Positions 33,893 to 46,586 are shown, counted from the first letter of the stretch. The stretch is 64,000 nucleotides of DNA from Aricia agestis (GCF_905147365.1 NC_056410.1:8903501-8967500); one strand, 5' to 3'. Translations and numbers: made by a program. Notes: a model not told the origin generated them from the letters alone.

Positions 33893-34089
33893 CCAGGGTC
33901 AGGCCACAACACTGCGTTGCGGCGTCGAATCGCAAAAACAACATCGCACAGAAATGCGATGCGATGTCGCAACGCAAAAATTTAATGTATTGCACTCTTT
34001 ACATCGGAAATTTTCACGATGCGTTCTGCGGCGTCGTAAATTTATACGACGCGATGCGACGCCGCAACGCAGTGTTGTTGCCTGGCCCT
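33893..34089. mobile_element. MITE with GCGTTGCGGCGTCG arms
   Basis: AGGGTCAGGCCACAACAC and GTGTTGTTGCCTGGCCCT ends; arms share CTGCGTTGCGGCGTCG. The interior repeats GCGATGCGATG-like words. Confidence 0.78.
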
Positions 34090-34507
34090 TAGAGTTACTT
34101 TATTCATTTTTTCATGTCGAAATTCAATACTAGAGAAACATAATATGATTCGTGGATCATCTTGCCTGACAAAATCAATATAAAATGGGTGTTGGGTAGT
34201 CCAACCAATAAGTTAAATATGAGCGGGCGGCAGTAATGATGTAAGCCAATCACATTACCTCGCCCCTATCATGTCGTCTGTTGACGTTCACATTTTCGTA
34301 CTTTAATTAATGGCCAGTTATTATTTTTCCCCATAATTGGGGGATATTTTCGAGATTTGAAGGTCGCATCGCGTCAGTAATGTAATTCTGTTCTTTGGTT
34401 TCCATTCGCTGTTTTTTAACCTGATTACGGCGACGCCAAAAGCAATATTTATAATAATATATTCCTTTTGACTTCGCCGTAATCGGGTAATATTTTATAT
34501 ATTAAAA
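34090..34507. other. Unassigned, one short inverted repeat
   Basis: GATTACGGCGACGCCAAAAG and CTTTTGACTTCGCCGTAATC (34422-34486) are inverted, probably a MITE remnant. No gene. Confidence 0.45.
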
Positions 34508-34824
34508 TCAATACTTAATATTATTATGTGGAAGAGTTTGTTTGTTTGAACGAGTGGTCCGATTTGAAAAATTCTTTCGTTGTTAGATGACTCATTTATC
34601 GAGCAAGACTAATAGAAGCGAAGAAACAGAGGAAAATGTGGAAAATACCAGTAAAATTATTTGAAGGCGCTTATCTCGCGATCTACTGGATGAATTTTTA
34701 AGTTATTTGGCAAAGATGTAGAGTAGACCATGACGTGAAGGAAGATAGGCTATTTTTTGCGGGAAAATGTACGGTTTCCGTAAAATTTCTCATTTATGGG
34801 GGCGAGGCCGCGTGGAACGTCTAG
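34508..34824 (+). mobile_element. Helitron, 317 bp
   Basis: TCAATACTTAATATTATTAT start, GAAAATGTACGGTTTCCGT, hairpin region GGGGCGAGGCCGCG, end GGAACGTCTAG before T. The 3' part is related to the 1.13-kb family. Confidence 0.75.
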
Positions 34825-35385
34825 TATATTATATTACCCGATTATACATAATATTTAATATATAAAAATGTTATATTTTTACTTAGTTCAGTTATAAATG
34901 CTTATAGTATTTGGTTTATTTGGTACTTTGGTATGCTTTATTTGGTACACTTTGTTATAAAATTATTTTTCATTTTTTTCCCAATTACAGTTCTTAGTAT
35001 TTAAACGAAATTATTATTTCTGACAGAAAACCGTTCAAACAATGCACAATCAAGTATGTAAATATTGGATATCTATAATAGTGAGGATTCTGTCGAAATT
35101 ATCTCAGCACGGTGAAGTGATCGTGATTGTGACTTCATTTTGAACAATATTCTTTCGTTCGAGCACCGAAAGATGCTATCACGAAATGAAGTAATTTGCC
35201 GATTATTATCTTTCTGGTTTGGTTTTATTTACATAAAACATTTCTTTTCTTTTTTTTTCATTTGAATAAGAAATTCTTTTATTTCGCGTCACCTTAAGGC
35301 AGAGTTGCAGATCTAGATACGACCAAAACTACCGCAACACTATAGTGTTGCGGTAGCTACAAGCACCGTAGCTCTACAGCTCTAA
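34825..35385. other. AT-rich; 28-nt perfect palindrome at 35329
   Basis: No gene. CTACCGCAACACTA followed by its exact complement (35329-35356) is the only structured part noticed. Confidence 0.45.
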
Positions 35386-35744
35386 CAGGGTGTAATTAAA
35401 GCTTCCTGCCAAATTTTTTCCAGGGCTTAAGTATCGTTAGGAGAGTCCACTTAACCAAAAAAGTTGGGTGTTATTTTTTTTCAATGATATATTTTATCCC
35501 GTTTAAAAACGTTGCAGAACGGTCACTAGCGGCGCGGGGGAATGATCGGGGGTAACGCGGGGGGAGGCGCGCGCGCGGGCGACGCATCGTGTCCATTAAT
35601 TGTAGTGTTTTTAGGATAACTTCCGGAAGCTATTTCTCAACATTTTAGTACTGAGTGATTATAAATAAAAAAAAATACGTGTACTTTTATTTTTAACAAG
35701 GATCGATATATCAAAATTTGGCAGGAAGGTTTAATTGCACCCTG
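35386..35744. mobile_element. MITE with CAGGGTGTAATTAAA ends
   Basis: CAGGGTGTAATTAAAGCTTC left and the inverse GGTTTAATTGCACCCTG right (TIR ~32 bp through CCTGCCAAATTTT). The ends resemble the CAGGGTGTAAC fold-back family but the body differs. The interior includes a very GC-rich stretch at about 35529-35590. Confidence 0.8.
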
Positions 35745-36341
35745 TATAATATTATGCATATTTTTATTTCTGTCTAGCCAATTTAATAAAAGTTTAAATA
35801 GTATTGCTTACTCGAGTTTTTAAACTTTTATTTTTGTTAAAGTTTTATAAAATAGTTATATGAATATAAATAGTAAGGAATGTAAGCAACGTAGATAGTG
35901 TAACAATTTTGCCTAACGGCAGTAATCCTATTAGGATTAGTCTTCGATCCTTCTAATCCCTTAGCGCAAATCTGTTTGAATTAAAGTTGTTTACTCAAAT
36001 GCCGTTATACCCCGAACTTTACGTGATATACGATGTGGTTTAAGGCACGACGTAAGTCACAACATTTTTCATATTTAAAGTTTAAACTCAAGCAATAATT
36101 GTAAGTATATTTTTTTTTACATTATAGATCGATTTATTTTTTTTGATCAGCATTAGTTTTGCTGGTATGCATTCAGTTAATTAGCGGAATTAAGGTAGTG
36201 TGCTGAAAAAATATTCTGATGTGCATTTAATAATATCCCATAATGAATATCTAAAATTGAATAAAGAAATATTTGTAAGTACTTCATAATAAAATCTATA
36301 GTTGGATACATCCAGCTATCTATCGTCTCCAATCTTCATAA
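35745..36341. other. AT-rich, no gene seen
   Basis: No element ends or coding signal. Confidence 0.35.
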
Positions 36342-37465
36342 TCTTAATATATATATTTCTTGTGTGCGTGTGTATGTGACTGAACTCCTCCTAAACGACT
36401 GGACCAATTTTGATGAAATTTTTTGTGTGTGTTCGTGGAGATTCGAGAATGGTTTAGATTTACAGTTTGGTCTACTGGAAAATGTTTTTTCAATTAATTT
36501 CTTATTTATAAGGAGTTGTTGATTTTGGAATGTTTTCCATTAGATCCGGCGGTCGGCGCTATCATCGCATTCAATATTATTCTATTTCAATTTTAGTTTG
36601 TCCTGACAGATGGTGCTACGATTAATTTGAAAAAAAAAATTGTTATTCAATTCATGTGCTGATTAAAATATTAAATAAATAACACATAGGCTACAATTTT
36701 AACCGACTTTCAAAATGGGGGAGGTGTTATGTTCGTTTTCTTATATTCAACGATTACTCCGCCGTTTGTTAACCGATTTTCAAAATTTTTCTTTTGGTAT
36801 ATAGGGTATCATCCCAATTTGGTATTATATTCAGAAAAGTGGTGATCTGATGAAGGACCCATAAGTAATCGAGGGAACTCCTCAAAACTTATAGGGAAAC
36901 AAATGGTGACTTCGGTTTCGTGAGAAGTATTCTAAGCATATGCTACCAACAAGTAAGATTTTGCACCGAGATATACCTGGTATACCGTGGTTCGGAAGGT
37001 GCTGAGAGAATTCCTGATTCTTTATAGATACAAGTTTGGGAGTTTCGGCGTTGTTTTAAGAACAGAAAGCATATGCTAGGTACTATGCAAATTACATTCT
37101 TCATCATCATCATCATCATCATCACTACCATATTATACCATTTCATAGTCTTTTAGATCGAGACTCGAGTTTGTCAAGCGATAATTAAAAAAAATCTATA
37201 TCTACCTAATATTATAAACCTGAAGAGTATGTTTGCTTGAACGCGTCAATCTCAGAAACTACAGGTCCGATTTAAAAACTTATCTCAGTGTTAGATAGAT
37301 CATTTATCGAGAAGGTTATATTATATTATTACTCTAAGACTAATACGACAGAAGAAACTCAGGAAAATGTGGGAAAAACGGGGGAAATATTTTTTATGGG
37401 AAAATGTACCTACGGATTCTGTAAAATTTCTAATTTACGCGGGCGAAGCCGCGCGGGACATCTAG
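36342..37465 (+). mobile_element. Non-autonomous Helitron, 1.12 kb, copy 2
   Basis: Same termini as copy 1: TCTTAATATATATATTTC after A, GGGACATCTAG before T. Only scattered base changes and small indels separate the two; copy 1 has a short extra duplication of an ATCATTTATCGAG block near 4606-4640. Recent mobilisation is inferred. Confidence 0.87.
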
Positions 37466-38197
37466 TATCATTATAATAATAGTAGTAGCACTTGAAAATT
37501 TTTCTTTTCTGTGATAAGTAATTTTAATAATATTTTTCGTTGAGCTCTATGTAAAGAGGCGATCTTTCCTCTACACCCCATTAAACCTTTTATAATCGCG
37601 TCGCACTCAAGCAAGATGTAGGAGCGAAAATTTTGAATACGGATTTCTTTGGCACTCATATGCATAATATTATGAAGCACGTATAATCTTTTATGAGTAA
37701 AATTAGTTTTATTTTTAATGCAATATTATTATAATCTTCTTTGGATTTTGTTTATGTTATGGATTAACATATTGGCTACTTTTCATCTTATCGTGGTATA
37801 AAGGTTTATTTTATTGTACCTACTCACAATTTCCTGAATAATCGCTTCTCTTTCTTTGTCTCAAGAGATTCTAATGTCCAATCACATTTCGAACACAGAA
37901 GCGTTTCTAAGTTAAGGTCTAGACTCTAGACTGACTAATGCCTGCAATGAATAAAGATCGAACTCGGTATAAAGGTAAAATCACATTGCTACGAACTGCT
38001 AATGGTCTATTCCTAAAATGTGTACGGTAAGTCTCCAGTCCATTAGAAAGATAAGAACAAACTTTGAAATAATGTTATCAGAAAAGTATAAAGTGTGAAC
38101 CTATCTTGAAACGAACTGGAAAAATTTATTACAGGCTACTATTAAAAGTTTTTTTTTAATTATTTAGTGGCTTATGACATATTTTCGTTAGCTATCA
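37466..38197. other. No recognisable gene
   Basis: AT-rich sequence; no repeat boundaries recognised. Confidence 0.35.
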
Positions 38198-38930
38198 TAA
38201 GCTATGTCCACACCAGAGTCCACACTATGCGCTTTCGTCTTTAATTTTCGTCATCTTCTTTGTATTCAACTTTCGTTTGGCCAGAGTAGACAGAATTATA
38301 GTGTATGCCGACTTAGAACTGATGTTGAAATTTTTAAATTTGACTTATTATGACGAAAATCGTCGCTAGGGTTGTTAACTTGTTACCTACGAATTTAAAA
38401 CTATGACATATTCATTGGATGTGTTCCTCTTTGGTCATATTGTTGTTTGTGTTTTATCACATGCGATTAAAATTGTCAGAATCCAAATTTGAAATCTTTA
38501 TTTTAAATATTTAAAAATAAATTATATCAGCCAGCGCGAGGCACATTCCGTTCATAATCCTAGTGAAACCCGACGAATTTGACAGATATTGAAACCTGTC
38601 CGTTTCTTTGCAGTCGAACTACCGGTCGTTATGTCTATTGTGGCTTGGCACTTTCAGTAATTGAATGCGTTAACGAACGCAACGCCAACACTTTCACTTT
38701 TGTTCAGTTGCAGTGTCTGTCAGCTTTGTTACATGTGCGACGAGAACATTTTACTGGGTGGAATATGTGCGGCTTATTTGGTCATAAGAAATTCCAGAAA
38801 AAATAAAACTAAGCAAAAGTTTTGGATACGGTCAGAGCGCATGCGTTGCGGGCATGCCTCACGTACGCTGTTGACTGTGCTATGACGCATGCCCTTGATG
38901 AACAAAAATGGCACAGTGTGGACAAAGCTA
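38198..38930. mobile_element. TAGCTATGTCCACAC element, long copy
   Basis: AAGCTATGTCCACAC left and GTGTGGACAAAGCTA right. It shares the GTCAGAGCGCATGCGT and GGGCATGCCTCA blocks with the 221-bp copy at 61448-61668. About 500 bp extra lies in the left half. The two open frames inside (38579-38885) run through repeat DNA. Confidence 0.75.
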
Positions 38931-40363
38931 ATGAGTATGTTTTGCGCTAAAAATATGAGCTAATAGCTTATTTTTTATCAGGAATGGTGGTTAATTGCAT
39001 ACTTTGAAGTCTCTCTTGAAGAAGAAAGAAGCGCTATTACTTTCACAGTGAACTCTATACAGGGGGCTCATACACACCCTAACGTATGAATTAGGTACAA
39101 AATCAACAAGAAATCATACTACAATATTATGTATAATATAAATCATGATAAATATTTAATACTACGAGAATAGTAAAACTAATTAACCTCACGTATAATT
39201 TCGTGTCATAATATTATGACAATTATATTAATATACTTAATTAAAGCAGTATCAAAATCCCAATTGCTTACGAGAATAATTTCACACGTCGCGTCTGTCA
39301 TTTTCGTAGATTTCTATTTTTCTTTTAAAAATGTCACCCTTAGAGACCAATGTCAAAGATAATAACGAAGATTACCGAGCGTCGTTAGTATCAGAGTAGA
39401 CAGAATGTCTATTGTGTTAGTATCATGGTTTTATTGCACATAATCTACAGGCTATTAAGAGTGATATGACTTTCATATCAACGGCATATGTTTCGCTATT
39501 ATAACCTGACTTTGTACCCAGTGTCTATGGATATAATGCAGGTACCTCTCAAGCTGATCTACTTGGATTCGATAACCTTGATCAATTTTTTTTTTTAATT
39601 TTGATTAATACAGCTTGGCAAAAAAGAGTAGGTTTGAAATAAGGCTTCTTTTCTTTTTTATTTTAAAATGCAACCCTACACTACGCTTGAGCCTTGAATG
39701 TACTTTTGACATAAAATATAGTCTATACAATATAGTTAGCATAGATACAATTTGTATTTATGCTGGTATATTTAATATTATATACTTAATATAATTTAAG
39801 GAGTCTTAGCCCGCTATCGCGTGGCCATTTTGTGCTTGTTTTCATAGCCGTAATGTGCGTGTATCTTCTTGAATATTTCTATTCGTTGCTCATTTCGAAG
39901 CGTATTTTAATCCGGAAAAGAATGTCATTAATTAGTTTATGATATCGATAAACTATAGTTCAAGTAATGTGCATCTCTCAAACATATCGTAAAAAGCTAT
40001 GCAATGTTTTTAGCCATATTATTATTCAAAATTTACCATCAGATTCTTCTGATGGCAAATTTTGACGGCAGGTTTTCAAAAAATATCCTTGATCATTGGA
40101 TAAATTTTTATATTTGCATGTTTAACACACAAAATCAGCCGCTATAAGGAAAAAAAGAATCAAAATGTTTTATCCCAATTACCCCATTATTGCTCGAGTC
40201 AATTTATTTTCTCACTTTTTGCCATCAGATTTTGGTAGACCTATAACACTTTTATTACATGAAAATTAATAATATTCAGACCGAATCCTTTGTTACGACG
40301 TGGTTATGACTGACTAACTCTTGACACGCTTTTCACGCTTATACACCGATATAAGGCTCTCTC
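38931..40363. other. AT-rich; fold-back fragment at 39033-39088
   Basis: 39033-39088 is a decayed right arm of the CAGGGTGTAAC family. A short hairpin (CCATCAGATTCTTCTGATGG) lies at about 40035-40056. No gene. Confidence 0.45.
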
Positions 40364-40666
40364 CAGCTGGCCTAGCACGGCCACAGTAGAAATGCGAAAG
40401 TATAGAAAAACTTTGGAGATAAACTGAAGGTGCCGTTCCGATCTTTACTTTCCGAAAAATCAAATATAATACCACCATAGACTACGGTGTATGTCATATA
40501 GTAGGATTTTATTTGAATTTTAGGACTATAGTCTAAAAAGTGGCATTTTATTTGAATATTTGTCGGTCGCGGTTAGCCGCGGTGATGATTGGAACGGCCG
40601 TGGCACCTTCAATTTATTTCCGCAGTTTTTCTATACTTTCGCATTTCTACTATGCTAGGGCAGCTG
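40364..40666. mobile_element. MITE, ~50-bp inverted ends
   Basis: AGTAGAAATGCGAAAGTATA with its inverse at 40630-40650 and the GAAGGTGCC/GGCACCTTC pair define the arms. The TTGTCGGTCGCGGTTAG interior links it to the older element near 24690-24850. Confidence 0.8.
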
Positions 40667-41477
40667 TAGTCTAGATCTCAATGTGTACCAGTGCTGTAAT
40701 GTAAAATGTTGCCATGAATAAATTTTTTTAGTTTCAACTGTTACCGCGGCAGACTCTTTTTTTTCAAGCTGTATTTTGGTGTTAAAATATCGATTGTCTT
40801 GAGTAATGTATTGTATTTACTGTTATTTTTTCATGATAGAAGCCATAAGGTGAGATCACGGGTACATCGTGTTATATTCTTTGCGCGTCAAGCTTTTTAC
40901 CTTTAATATAATTTAACGTGTATTACGTCAGACGTTAATTAATTTTAGACAAAATAAATAGACCGGTCAAGAGGTCGGGACAAGCTCGAGAGTATTCCGT
41001 TTCAATTACGTGTGTAATTAGTCGTCGCTTGATTTGTGGATTTTCTTTTTATAATTCTGTCAAAAAACCTGCAGGCTTGATACAGTTTTATAATATAGAT
41101 AAAAAAGATCCCTAAATAATTTATTTTTAAATACAATACTACCAAGTACCCACTCTCTACCTCCCTCTACCCTCCTAAGCTCCCAGTCGCTAAAAATTGC
41201 ACTCTTAGAGATATCAAAAACTATAGCTGCAGTAAAACCATACTACATAATATCGTAATGGTGAGAGTGTCTATCTGTCTGTCTATTTATCTATTACCCC
41301 TTCACACTTAAGGTGACGCCTTGATAATTTGGCTGCAGCGGTATCGATTTTTCTCAACAGTGACTTCAACAAGCTAAGAAATTAGACTAAAGATAAGAAG
41401 TTCATTGTCAGTATTATAGTAGCATAACACTATTGGTCAACTTTTATAACACAAAATAATTAATCAAATAGACCTCT
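40667..41477. other. Unassigned; left flank of full-length LINE
   Basis: About 41265-41360 holds a TCTGTCTG scrap of a GTCT Helitron. The last bases ATAGACCTCT (41468-41477) are the left target duplication of the LINE. Confidence 0.45.
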
Positions 41478-41510
41478 CAGTTGCGCGGCATCGGCCGTTG
41501 AGTGCAGTCG
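41477..41510 (+). promoter_or_regulatory. LINE internal promoter: Inr + DPE
   Basis: TCAGTT (41477-41482, A at 41479 as +1) is followed by AGTCG at 41506-41510, i.e. +28 to +32, a perfect RGWYV downstream promoter element. TATA-less Inr/DPE promoters at the 5' end are established for insect non-LTR elements. Confidence 0.65.
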
Positions 41511-41579
41511 TGGCGCAGACACTCGGTTCATTGATATCGCGAGTTTTGTAACTACCCTCTTTTTTTTATTTTCTCCTTT

Positions 41580-42798
41580 ATGGAGGGGAATGAGACTAAT
41601 GTACTGTGTAGCAGTGAAATAAGCGATGTAATTGAGGATGTAGAATGTGTACGTGAGTTGGATGAAGTGTTAGAAACGGGAATTATGTCGGAAAGTAGTG
41701 CTGAGATTAATTATAACGCGAGAAAGGTTGAGAAAAGGAAGGAAAGAGAAAAAGTTAGCAGCGAAGATGAATTTACTGAAGTTGTTTATAGAAAACCAAG
41801 GAGATTGATAAGAAGTAATTCTAAGGATGTGGGAAATATGGATAGTGAAGTTCAAACTGAGTCAACTGAAAATATTTATGAAATATGTGTAACATCTTTA
41901 AAACCTCTGCCAAAACAGATGGCATTTGCGAGATTACTTAAGGAAGAGAATATAAAAAATGTTACTAAAATTAAATACAAGAGTTTATATAAACTTTTGG
42001 TGCGATTTTCGTCTAGAGAGAATGCTGAGGCATTACTAAAATCTTCAAAATTTGTGGAATCAGAACTTAAAGAGTCAAATGACTTATGAAACTAGCAGTT
42101 CTTATGGAATTATTAAAGGAATTGATTTGGAGTTGACTGATGAGGAATTAATGAAGATACTACAAAGTGAGCAGGAAATTTTATCGGTTAAGCGGCTTAG
42201 AAGAATTAACTCAGAAGGAAAATGGGTAGACAGCGAAACTGTTCGTCTTTGCTTCAATAGTTCATCACTACCTTCTTTCGTTCGAGCCTACGATTATCGC
42301 ATCAATGTGGAGTCTTATGTGTTTCCAGTTTCGCAGTGTTATGCGTGCTGGAAATTTGGCCATATGACCAAACTTTGTCCTACAAAAAAAATTGTATGTC
42401 CGAAATGTGGTGGTAGTCACCATAATTGTGATCTTATGAAATATAAATGTCTTAATTGTAAAGGCCCTCATTTTACGTTGGACAAAAAATGCCCCTTGTT
42501 TTTAAAAGAAAAAAGTATACGAGAAATTATGAGTAAGGATAATGTTACGTATCGTAATGCTCTTTTGACTTATTTAGCTGGTCAACCTAAAAATATATCT
42601 TTGGAAGAAAATAATGGGCATACTTTGGATAGCTCAGACATTCCTTCACAGGCAGAGACTACTTAAGAGCCTAATAAGGAGTCTTATAGTAGTGTAACGG
42701 CACGTCGTACATTAAGAGGTAATCAAGAGCAAGTATCATCAGGTTTGGAGACTCAAACAAATAAACAAAAAGTACATAAGAATAATAGTAAAAGCTGA
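41580..42798 (+). pseudogene. LINE ORF1 (gag-like, zinc knuckles), frameshifted
   Basis: The ORF1 nucleic-acid-binding protein starts at ATG 41580 (MEGNETNV...). The N-terminal ~165 residues are acidic then basic (RKVEKRKEREK). A frameshift near 42080 moves the reading to the frame that continues as YETSSSYGIIKGIDLELTDE. The C-terminal part has three Cys/His motifs: CYACWKFGHMTKLC (CX2CX4HX4C), CPKCGGSHHNC, and CLNCKGPHFTLDKKC. A stop at 42664 is followed by ~44 codons in the same frame to another stop at 42796, so the original end is unclear. In life it would coat LINE RNA. One frameshift means no full product is made now. Confidence 0.88.
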
Positions 42799-43095
42799 AA
42801 AAGTGAGAAGAAAGGAAATAAGAGTAATGATGGAAGAATAACAATGGAAAGAAGTGATAATCAAGATAATCAAGAGTCGATTAATGATCAAATGGATCTG
42901 GATTTAGACAGCTCGGAGGATAGTCAAAAAGAAAATAATGAAAGAATGGACTGGAAATTGAATGAATGGATTCGGAATGTAGTGGTTCACAAAAAAATTA
43001 TGATATTGTGTTGCTATTAGTAGGTGAAGTCAAAAAGGTTCTAATGCGTTATTTATCGAAAGAAAGTTTTATTGATAATATTTTGAATATATTTA

Positions 43096-44810
43096 ATGGA
43101 TAGTTTATCTCATAATTATACGTTAAATATCTTTCAATGGAATTGCCAAAGTCTTCTGCCTAAAATTACGTGTTTTGGAGAGCTATTAAATCAAACGAAA
43201 ATCCATATAGCTATTCTAAGTGAGACCTGGCTAGAGCCAAGAAAAGAAACTAAAATAAATGGATATAATATATTTAGAACTGACCGTCATGATTCATATG
43301 GTGGTGTAGCCGTAGTTGTACATCACTCGATTCGAGCTTATGTAAGTTCATTTAAAGTAAGTGGTAATAGTGGAATAGAATTATTACATCTATATATATA
43401 AAAGAAAGTCGTGTTTGTTACAACACTTATAACTCGAGAACGGCTGGACCGATTGCCATGGTTTTTGATTTGTTGGATTTGTTTCCGTCCCGAATAGCAG
43501 AATACATCTTAAAAACAATGAAAACTCGATATGTGTAATGATTAATGAATACTTTATCATTTCCATAGATGCTGATTTGTTTATTACATGTCAAACATTT
43601 GTCCAATCCTGTCAAATAGTGTAACAACTATTTTTTTTTTGGAGCTTATGGCCTGGTTGCTGAGACCTTTAACCCGGCCGCACATTGTCCGAGATTTCTG
43701 ATACGAAACATTTGAACGTCGGCCGGACCGCCACACCGCACACTACGTCGGAAGCTGGCTGAACCGGCAAGACTAGACGATAAAGTACGAGACGTCATCT
43801 TGCAGGAGTCACAGGGCGAAGAAGGTCATGACAAATTTACCGGCGAAAATTACCAGCAGAGCCACCGGGAATTTTTATAATTTTGTAATTTAGAAGACAA
43901 GACTTATTTTATTACTTATTGATTATGTTTATTTTTATGAAGCATTTTTAAAATAGGTTTTGATGATTATTGCGCACATGTTGCCTCCCCCGGGAGTGTA
44001 TTTATTTTTTGTAAAATGTCTACAAAGTTGTACTGTTATATTTGTTTGTTTTAGACATTAATTTTCGAAATTTTTTTATTAATCGAAAATAATACCTAAG
44101 ATTGCCATTATTGGTTCCGCCACCAGAGCCATTGTGCTCCCTGCTTTATGGCGAAACACTAGAATCACGACATTTTCCTTCAGTTTTCCTTCCTGGCGCT
44201 ATAACTCCAGAACGCACGAACTGATTTCCACGGTTTTGCATTCGTTGGAAAGGTCTCGGGCTCCGTGAGGTCTATAGAAAAAAAAATCAGAAAAACCTTC
44301 AAGAGAAAAGCAGGAAAATAGGGAAAATAATTTTATGGCAAAACAACGTTTGCCGGGACAGCTAGTATTAAAATAAGCAATTGCTCTAATTTACATAATA
44401 TTGTGTCTGTTTATTGTCCATCATCTATTCGTACCGAATGTTTACATTGGGAAGAATTGTTTTCGAAATTTCCTAATAAAACTTTGATTGCCGGTGATTT
44501 CAATGGGCACCATTGTACATGGTCAAACAAGTCAGATGTGAGGGGGGTTCAGTTATGGGACTCGGCATTAGATAACGGGTTTATGCCCTTAAATAATAAT
44601 TCTTCAGCTACACGGGTAAAGTTGGTAAATGGTAATCTACAACAGTCATCACCGGATGTAACATTTGTGTCATCTGATATAGCTGTTTCTTTCGACTGGC
44701 AAGTGCTGAATGAAAACCTAGGTAGTGACCATTTGATTATTAAGTTGTCAATGAATTATCAGGAACCTTTGAGGGTTATCAATAAACGTAATATGAGGCA
44801 GGCTAATTAA
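43096..44810 (+). pseudogene. LINE ORF2 part 1: APE endonuclease, split by Helitron
   Basis: This is the apurinic-endonuclease-like domain that nicks target DNA. Motifs in order are IFQWNCQSLL (N), AILSETWLEP (catalytic E), FRTDR, YGGVAVVVHH, then beyond the insert VSVYCPSS, LIAGDFNGHHCTW (GDFN), SPDVTFVSS and LGSDHLII (SDH). All catalytic positions are present. The reading frame is broken only by the Helitron at 43389-44365; codons before and after it are in the same frame. The first disabling change after that is the TAA at 44808-44810, whose frame continues into the next block. Confidence 0.9.
43389..44365 (+). mobile_element. Helitron (977 bp) inside LINE endonuclease
   Basis: It starts TCTATATATATAAAAG after A43388 and ends with the hairpin GGCAAA-ACAACG-TTTGCC then GGGACAGCTAG before T44366, without target duplication, as expected for Helitrons. 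Internal blocks TATAACTCGAGAACGGC and CGAACTGATTTCC-like words recur in related copies. No Rep/helicase frame. Confidence 0.9.
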
Positions 44811-46055
44811 GATTTGTACAAAGAAAAACTCATTCAATATTTTACGAACCCTACAGTAGAAAGTAATGCTATGAGTTTACAGGACAAATATGATTGTTTT
44901 ATTTCTCAGATTAATAAAGCAGCTGATGAAAGTATACCTATGATTAAGTCATGTTCTAATCCAACTAGAAATTTTAAGCCTAAGCGATATTGGAACCAAA
45001 CTCTAGTAAACCAACTAGCTGTAGCACAACGTAGATTGTATTTGTCAAATTTTAGAAAAACCCTACGCCCGCTAATTACGATAGATTTATGGCTAAAGTT
45101 AAAGATTGCTCCAAAAAAATAAGTGAAGCTAAATCAAGGTCTTATCGGGATTTTTGTGACTCTATTGATGAAACGACTACAGCATTCACCATGTGGAATA
45201 AGATGCGTTGGTTTAAGGGCTACAAACGGCAAAAAACATTTGTTTCTAAAGAGAGACAGGAAGAACTGTTAGTGTATTTCATTCTAAGAACTCTATGATG
45301 GAATGCGATTTTACACTTACCGAATTAAATAATACAGTTAAGGAAAAAGACACTTCACCTGGGGATGATGGAATTTTTTACTCCATGATATATAATGCAC
45401 CCGATGTGGCTAAGAGATTTCCGATTCAAATTTATAATCTTATTTTACGAACTAGTTGTGTACCTATCCAATGGCGAAATATACAAGTTATTTCTATCCC
45501 AAAACCTAGTACCATCATACTGCTGCTGTAAAATTACGACCGATTTCGCTTATCTCTTGCATTTGTAAAGTTTTTCATCTTATGATATGTAAAAGGGTAG
45601 AGTGGTACGTGGAGAAAAATAAAATCTTATCACCTTTCACAGTTGGATTTCGTAGGTCTATTTTAAGTATAGACAGCTTAGTTAGAATTATTAGCCAAAT
45701 ACACATAGAATTTTCTCAAAACACTCCAACGTTGGCATGTTTTTTGGATGTCGAAAACGCTTATAATAATATTTCGATACACAAAGTTGTCGAGACTTTA
45801 GACGAACTTAAAATTGGAGAAAAAGTTTGCAAATATTTCTGGTCATTTTTAAGTGATAGAAATTTGTTTATTAGAGATGAGCATGGAAATTATGTTCTAA
45901 AAAGACACACACACATAGGATTAGCACAGGGTGACCCGAGTTCACCCTTATTTTTTAATATTACGACGCACAAAATTTGCAATGTCATTCGAAATGTTAT
46001 GAGGTCTCAATTTGCTGATGATTTTGTTTTGTTTCATAGTCATAAGAATATTAAT

Positions 46056-46586
46056 GTATCTCAAAATAATGTTCAGCAAGCCCTGGACGCTGTAGTTTTG
46101 ATCTTTGATAAACTTGGCCTGAGTGTGTCTCACTCAAAATCTAAATTTTGTCTTTTTAGTCGCGGGCATAGACGGATCCTACCGCGTTTGAATATTTCCG
46201 GTAATCCTATTTCCCATTCTGAAAATATGGGAGTATCTCAAAATAATGTTCAGCAAGCCCTGGACGCTGTAGTTTTGATCTTTGATGAACTTGGCCTGAG
46301 TGTGTCTCACTCAAAATCTAAATTTTGTCTTTTTAGTCGCGGGCATAGACGGATCCTACCGCGTTTGAATATTTCCGGTAATCCTATTTCCCATTCTGAA
46401 AATATGGGAGTATCTTAAAATAATGTTCAGCAAGCCCTGGACGCTGTAGTTTTGATCTTTGATGAACTTGGCCTGAGTGTGTCTCACTCAAAATCTAAAT
46501 TTTGTCTTTTTAGTCGCGGGCATAGACGGATCCTACCGCGTTTGAATATTTCCGATAATCCTATTTCCCATTCTGAAAATATCAAA
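46056..46586 (+). repeat. 177-bp in-frame triplication in RT
   Basis: Units start GTATCTCAAAATAATG at 46056 and 46233, and GTATCTTAAAATAATG at 46410. The period is exactly 177 bp (59 codons). The copies differ at very few bases (e.g. GATAAACTT versus GATGAACTT; GGTAATCC versus GATAATCC). GGGA is extra at each internal junction. Confidence 0.95.

Noticed and set aside
38579..38885. Two overlapping plus-strand frames of ~75 codons
   Set aside because: They lie within the TAGCTATGTCC repeat element and show no domain.
46056..46586. CRISPR-like repeat array
   Set aside because: The 177-bp units are contiguous coding repeats without spacers in a eukaryotic LINE.
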